Of a DNA stretch of 7,912 nucleotides, positions 4,508-7,912 are shown in pieces (position 1 is the stretch's first letter; the number at the start of each line of letters is the position of its first letter). The translations under genes and the position numbers were made by a program. Below the pieces are notes generated by a model. It had not been told where the DNA came from and ran no database searches. It was given only the letters and a program-made list of their open reading frames with translations. This DNA is from Spirochaetia bacterium (GTDB lineage Bacteria; Spirochaetota; Spirochaetia; PWKH01). Where the stretch lies: positions 1 to 7,912 of the forward strand of contig SKXS01000254.1 in assembly GCA_007128345.1 (NCBI GenBank). The letters are read 5' to 3'.

Positions 4508-5400
4508 CCGATATCCGCACCTATTCACTGCTGCTGCAGGAGAGCGCTGAGGAGGCGGGTTCAGTGCTCTGCCTGGGGCTGGATCCAATTATCGAACACC
4601 TCCCACGGGAGTTTATTGAAGAGGATGCGGCAGGGCATCTCTCCTGCGGCTCCCTGGAAGAATTCTATTTCATCTTCTTTGAGGCATTAGTGAAGCGGGG
4701 GCTGCGTCCTGCTGCGTGCAAGCCCAATATCGGGTACTTTCATGCCCTGGACCGACCCCGGGAGAATCGTTTTCCCGGTACCAGAGCGCTTGCCGCGGTA
4801 CTGGATATGGCCGAGGACTTCTTTCCGGGTACACCGCTGATCCTTGACTCCAAGCGGGCCGATATCCAACGTTCCAGCATGAACTACGCTTGGGAAGCAT
4901 TTGATTCCTGGCAGTGTGACGCCGTTACCGTTTCCCCCTATATGGGAAGCGATTCCCTGCAGCCCTTTTTTCGGGAGGGTAAAGGGGTCTATGTACTCAA
5001 CAGAACATCAAATCCTGGATCCCGCGATCTCCAGGATCTTGCATGTGCTGACTATCCGCTCTACCGGAGGGTGGCGGATCTTATTGTCAAATGGAACGAT
5101 GCATACAGCGGCGTCGGTGCGGTAGTGGGTGCAACCTTTCCCCGGGAACTGGGGGAGCTTGCAGCCGGATTTGCTCCCCACGGAGTGCCTCTGCTGATAC
5201 CCGGGGTCGGCTCCCAGGGCGGAAGCGGAACAGATACCCTGCATGTGCTTCGTGAGTCAGGATATGATCTGCGCCTTGCTCGGATAAACAGCTCCAGCGG
5301 ACTGACCCACCCATGGAAGGGGAGCGGAGCCCCTGACAACTGGCTGGAGGTGCTCATTGATGCTTTTGAATCCCTGAATAGAGAGGTTGCCCTTGAGTAA
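4504..5400 (+). CDS. pyrF: Orotidine-5'-phosphate decarboxylase (group 2 type)
   Basis: The 298-residue cytosolic enzyme converts OMP to UMP, the last step of de novo UMP synthesis. CLGLDP (23-28) and KPNIGYF (73-79) line the active site. DSKRADIQRS (115-124) is the catalytic Asp-Lys-Asp array, D115-K117-D120. VSPYMGSD (143-150), RTSNPG (167-172), VVGATFP (207-213) and IPGVGSQGG (232-240) are further barrel motifs. The length and the RTSNPG segment place it in the longer group 2 form. Where many relatives have an Arg next to Ser for phosphate binding (SR), this one reads INSSSG (261-266), with Arg260 just before. The ATG has a perfect AGGAGG five bases upstream. It heads the operon, and its end overlaps the next gene by eight bases. 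It is probably controlled by the leader attenuator. Confidence 0.97.
   Translation: MTDIRTYSLLLQESAEEAGSVLCLGLDPIIEHLPREFIEEDAAGHLSCGSLEEFYFIFFEALVKRGLRPAACKPNIGYFHALDRPRENRFPGTRALAAVLDMAEDFFPGTPLILDSKRADIQRSSMNYAWEAFDSWQCDAVTVSPYMGSDSLQPFFREGKGVYVLNRTSNPGSRDLQDLACADYPLYRRVADLIVKWNDAYSGVGAVVGATFPRELGELAAGFAPHGVPLLIPGVGSQGGSGTDTLHVLRESGYDLRLARINSSSGLTHPWKGSGAPDNWLEVLIDAFESLNREVALE
5380..5395 (+). promoter_or_regulatory. Shine-Dalgarno and TTG start of the pyrD-pyrK gene
   Basis: AGAGAGG (5380-5386) is followed by TTG CCC TTG. The first TTG (5387) touches the ribosome site, while the second (5393) lies six bases away and is the workable start. The gene therefore begins inside pyrF, whose stop is at 5398-5400, and the two are translationally coupled. 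The rare TTG start may lower output. Confidence 0.7.
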
Positions 5401-7135
5401 GCTGTACGGAAGAGAAAAAAAAGAGGAGATCCTCAGACGTCTACGCCGGAAAGACGGTGAAGCGCCCCTTGCTACGGTTTCCGGCGTAGCCACCACAACC
5501 TATAATATGCTTCGATGGGCCGACAGGAACTTGACGGCCTTGTCCCTGCTGACCACCAAGAGCTTTCAGGTGAAGCCCAATCCCGGCAATCGTGAACCAG
5601 TAATCACGGAGGTAGGGCCGGGTTGCTTCGGGAACTCCGTGGGACTGCGAAATCCGGGCATGGAAACTGCCCGGCGTGAACTTGCGGAATTCTTCCCCAG
5701 AAGGACTCTGCTCAATGTATCCCTGTCAGCTTCGTGCCCTGAGGATTTCATCATACTGGCGAAGGCGTTTGCCGACAGCGGTGACCTGCTGGAACTCAAT
5801 TTCTCCTGTCCCCACGCTGCAGAGGGATACGGATCCAGCATCGGCGCCTCCCCTGAAATTGCCGCTCGCTACATGGAGCAGATCAGAGACGCCTTGGGAG
5901 ATGATTTTCCTCTTCCCATATTCCCTAAGCTGACCCCAAATACCGAACATATCGGTGACGTGGCTTCGGCAGTGATTGCGGCGGGAGCAGACGGTATTTC
6001 TGCGATCAACACAGTGGGACCTGAGCTGTATATCGAAAAGAACAGCGGCATGCCGATTCTGCAGAATTCCACAGGAGGGCGGGGAGGGAAAAGCGGGGTA
6101 TGGATCCGCCAGATTGCCCTTGATTCAGTTGCAGCAGTAAGAAAAGCCGTGGGGCCGGATGTGCCTGTCATCGGTATGGGCGGCGTGTCTACCGGGGAAG
6201 ATGCAAGGAACATGATCAATGCAGGAGCTGACATCGTAGGTATAGGCAGCGCCCTGGGTAAAGTGCATCAGCGTGACTGGGACGACTATACCCTGGCGGT
6301 ACGGGCCGAAGCACAGGCGCTCCTTGGCGGGGGGGCTCCGGATACCGCTGGGGTGAGCTCAAATTACATCTCTAGGGAACGGTCTATGGAGTATAAGCCC
6401 TACCGTGTTGTATCCAACACCAGTCATGGCGAAGATATCCAGGTTATTGAACTTGACGGATCCCTTGAGCATACAGTGGGACGGTACGTGTTCATCTGGA
6501 TCCCCGGAATCGGGGAGAAGCCCTATTCCATAGCAAAAGCGGATCCGCTAAGTTTCCTGGTGAAGGACCGGGGAAAGTTCTCTGCCAGACTCTGCTCGGT
6601 GCTTCCTGATGAAGTACTCTATCTTCGGGGACCGTACGGTGACGAGGCTCCTTTGACTGAGAAATCCCACGCCCTGCTCATAGTGGGAGGGACAGGGATT
6701 GCCGTAGTATATGAGCTGTGCAGGTTCCTGAAGGACCAGGGCAAATCCATAGACATATGGTACGGGAAAACCGGATATTCCGCCGAGGCGCCCATGCAGG
6801 ACGAACTTGAGGGGTTTGGAAACATGAAGGTGGTTCCTGACCGTGGAGAGGCGGGACGGGTGATCCCGGAAGTTTTTAGTTCTCTTGATCGAGAAGATGC
6901 TCAAAGATGCGCCCTGTACATGGTGGGACCCGAGCCGTTTATGGTGAGAGCGGCAAAGTGTGCCCTGGATGCGGGGATAGAGGAGAAAGAAATCTTTATG
7001 TCCATGGAGCGCATCTCGTTGTGCGGTATTGGCTTGTGCGGTACATGCAGCTGCGGAGGAAGGCTTACCTGCCAGTATGGCACCTTCCTGGGGCTGGACT
7101 GGATCCGCTCCAATGAACCGGAGGGAGGCATATGA
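5393..7135 (+). CDS. pyrD: Dihydroorotate dehydrogenase PyrD fused to its electron-transfer subunit PyrK
   Basis: This 580-residue protein joins two normally separate subunits of the NAD-dependent class 1B dihydroorotate dehydrogenase. Residues 1-310 are PyrD, an FMN barrel oxidising dihydroorotate to orotate: TKSF (55-58), FGNSVGLRN (79-87), the active-site segment NFSCPHA (136-142) with catalytic Cys139, FPKLTPN (177-183), SAINTVG (203-209), and the FMN-phosphate region GMGGVSTG to GIGSAL. Residues from about 332 are PyrK: the FAD motif KPYSI (376-380), LRGPYG (411-416), the nucleotide motif GGTGIA (432-437), VGPEPFM (511-517), and Cys544, 549, 552 and 560 as 2Fe-2S ligands. The reaction passes electrons from FMN through Fe-S and FAD to NAD in the cytosol. 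The linker (about 311-331) is encoded around a run of seven G (6329-6335). The His in SCPH replaces the Asn of common PyrDs. The stop overlaps the pyrC start as ATGA. Confidence 0.93.
   Translation: MSKLYGREKKEEILRRLRRKDGEAPLATVSGVATTTYNMLRWADRNLTALSLLTTKSFQVKPNPGNREPVITEVGPGCFGNSVGLRNPGMETARRELAEFFPRRTLLNVSLSASCPEDFIILAKAFADSGDLLELNFSCPHAAEGYGSSIGASPEIAARYMEQIRDALGDDFPLPIFPKLTPNTEHIGDVASAVIAAGADGISAINTVGPELYIEKNSGMPILQNSTGGRGGKSGVWIRQIALDSVAAVRKAVGPDVPVIGMGGVSTGEDARNMINAGADIVGIGSALGKVHQRDWDDYTLAVRAEAQALLGGGAPDTAGVSSNYISRERSMEYKPYRVVSNTSHGEDIQVIELDGSLEHTVGRYVFIWIPGIGEKPYSIAKADPLSFLVKDRGKFSARLCSVLPDEVLYLRGPYGDEAPLTEKSHALLIVGGTGIAVVYELCRFLKDQGKSIDIWYGKTGYSAEAPMQDELEGFGNMKVVPDRGEAGRVIPEVFSSLDREDAQRCALYMVGPEPFMVRAAKCALDAGIEEKEIFMSMERISLCGIGLCGTCSCGGRLTCQYGTFLGLDWIRSNEPEGGI
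6374..6388 (+). promoter_or_regulatory. Possible internal ribosome site and ATG for a separate PyrK
   Basis: AGGGA (6374-6378) lies seven bases before the in-frame ATG 6386-6388 (Met332 of the fusion). Starting there gives 249 residues, almost exactly the length of free-standing PyrK proteins, beginning MEYKPYRVV. This may be a relic of a once separate pyrK or an active internal start. Confidence 0.4.
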
Positions 7136-7912
7136 TTGACATACATGTGCATTTACGGGATTTTGAGGAATCACATAAGGAGACCTTAGCCCATGGCCTG
7201 ATGACGGCCCAGGGGGTCGGGTACGCTGCATTGTTTGAGATGCCCAATACCCAACCGCCCCTGACGTGTCGAAGAGAGATTGAGAGGAGAATTGCCTTTG
7301 CTGACCAAATCAGGGCAGTGGAGGAGATTACGGTGTTCCACGGCATGTATGCCGGACTTACGGAGGACCCGCAGCAGATCTGCGAAATGATCACTGCAGT
7401 GCAGGAGCTCTTCCCCCGGGTGGTGGGACTCAAGCTCTATGCGGGCGTCTCCACGGGCACTCTGGGAATCATGACCAGAGAGGGGAGACGCCTCATTTAC
7501 CGGGAACTGGTGAACAGCGGTTATGAAGGGGTGTTGGCAGTGCACTGCGAGGACCCGTCGCTTTTTTACAGGGATGACGGGCTGCCCCACAGCCTGCGGA
7601 GACCTCCTGAAGCTGAACTGGCATCCGTGAGCGAACAGCTCGACCATGCAGAGGAGTACGGATTTACTGGGCATCTGCATATCTGCCACGTCACCTTGAC
7701 CGAATCGCTGGACATCATCGATGCGCGGCGCGGCAGTCTGCCCTGCACGGTATCAACCGGAGTGACACCCCACCATCTCCTGCTCTCCTGTGATCTGGAA
7801 GCACAGGAGGACGGGTATCTCTACACCGTGAATCCGCCGCTTCGTGACGAGTCTGTTCGGGTTGCCCTGCTGGATGCGGTACTTGCAGGGAGGATAGATG
7901 TTCTCGAAAGCG
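7132..7912 (+). CDS. pyrC: Dihydroorotase, N-terminal 260 residues (3' end outside window)
   Basis: The frame from ATG 7132 has no stop and leaves the window at 7912. The product is a zinc amidohydrolase that closes N-carbamoyl-aspartate to dihydroorotate in the cytosol. Visible metal and substrate residues are His5 and His7 in DIHVHLRD (3-10), MPNTQPP (37-43), Lys101 in GLKLYAG (99-105) as the candidate carboxylated bridging lysine, His138 in HCED, His186 in HICHVT, TPHH (212-215) and NPPLRD (234-239). The last required metal ligand, the Asp of the family DHAPH motif, would come right after the window edge (the fragment ends in DVLES). The start has GGAGGG (7120-7125) six bases upstream and overlaps the pyrD-pyrK stop as ATGA, so translation is coupled. 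Its order in the operon supports the pyrimidine role rather than hydantoinase or allantoinase. Confidence 0.95.
   Translation, partial: MIDIHVHLRDFEESHKETLAHGLMTAQGVGYAALFEMPNTQPPLTCRREIERRIAFADQIRAVEEITVFHGMYAGLTEDPQQICEMITAVQELFPRVVGLKLYAGVSTGTLGIMTREGRRLIYRELVNSGYEGVLAVHCEDPSLFYRDDGLPHSLRRPPEAELASVSEQLDHAEEYGFTGHLHICHVTLTESLDIIDARRGSLPCTVSTGVTPHHLLLSCDLEAQEDGYLYTVNPPLRDESVRVALLDAVLAGRIDVLES

Noticed and set aside
6548..7231. 227-codon - strand ORF opposite the PyrK part and pyrC start
   Set aside because: It crosses the boundary of two well-supported genes on the other strand, with no ribosome site or family resemblance.
7186..7689. 167-codon - strand ORF opposite pyrC
   Set aside because: It is a shadow of the dihydroorotase frame, which shows all expected metal-binding motifs.
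1..7912. CRISPR arrays, tRNA or rRNA genes, insertion sequences, phage or defence genes
   Set aside because: No regularly spaced repeats, cloverleaf sequences, transposase motifs or terminal repeats were seen; the window is metabolic and transport genes.

Overview
The window reads as bacterial chromosome of moderate G+C with tightly packed operons. The host is unproven. The transporter's binding-protein leader (a hydrophobic stretch ending FAAAE, then acidic residues) and the style of the pyrimidine enzymes suggest a spirochaete of the Spirochaetaceae type, but this is only a hint and needs a database search.

Layout: (1) Bases 1-549 (+) hold the C-terminal part of a PhzF-family isomerase that begins outside the window, closed by a bidirectional hairpin terminator (579-609). 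(2) Bases 619-3725 (-) hold a complete tripartite tricarboxylate transporter (TTT) operon in the order tctC-tctA-tctB. A hairpin with a U-run between tctC and tctA probably lowers expression of the membrane subunits relative to the binding protein. (3) Bases 3726-4503 form an unusually long divergent intergenic region. On its tct side it holds several inverted repeats and a weak candidate promoter, then a possible 30-35 codon ORF with a hairpin. On its pyr side it holds a near-consensus promoter, a short leader with its own ribosome site and start codon, a textbook intrinsic terminator and a second strong hairpin. (4) Bases 4504-7912 (+) hold a de novo pyrimidine operon: pyrF, a pyrD-pyrK fusion gene and the first 260 codons of pyrC, each overlapping the next by a few bases. 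The pyrC reading frame has no stop inside the window.

How it works together: PyrC closes carbamoyl-aspartate to dihydroorotate, PyrD-PyrK oxidises it to orotate with NAD, and PyrF decarboxylates OMP to UMP. The pyrE and pyrB genes are not seen here. The promoter - leader ORF - terminator arrangement before pyrF resembles the UTP-sensitive attenuator of E. coli pyrBI, where coupled translation of a leader peptide decides whether the terminator forms. That leader is the best candidate for undescribed regulation here. The second notable point is the pyrD-pyrK junction: it contains a run of seven G and an internal SD/ATG, so the single-chain enzyme may be a genuine fusion, a slippage site or a one-base sequence error.
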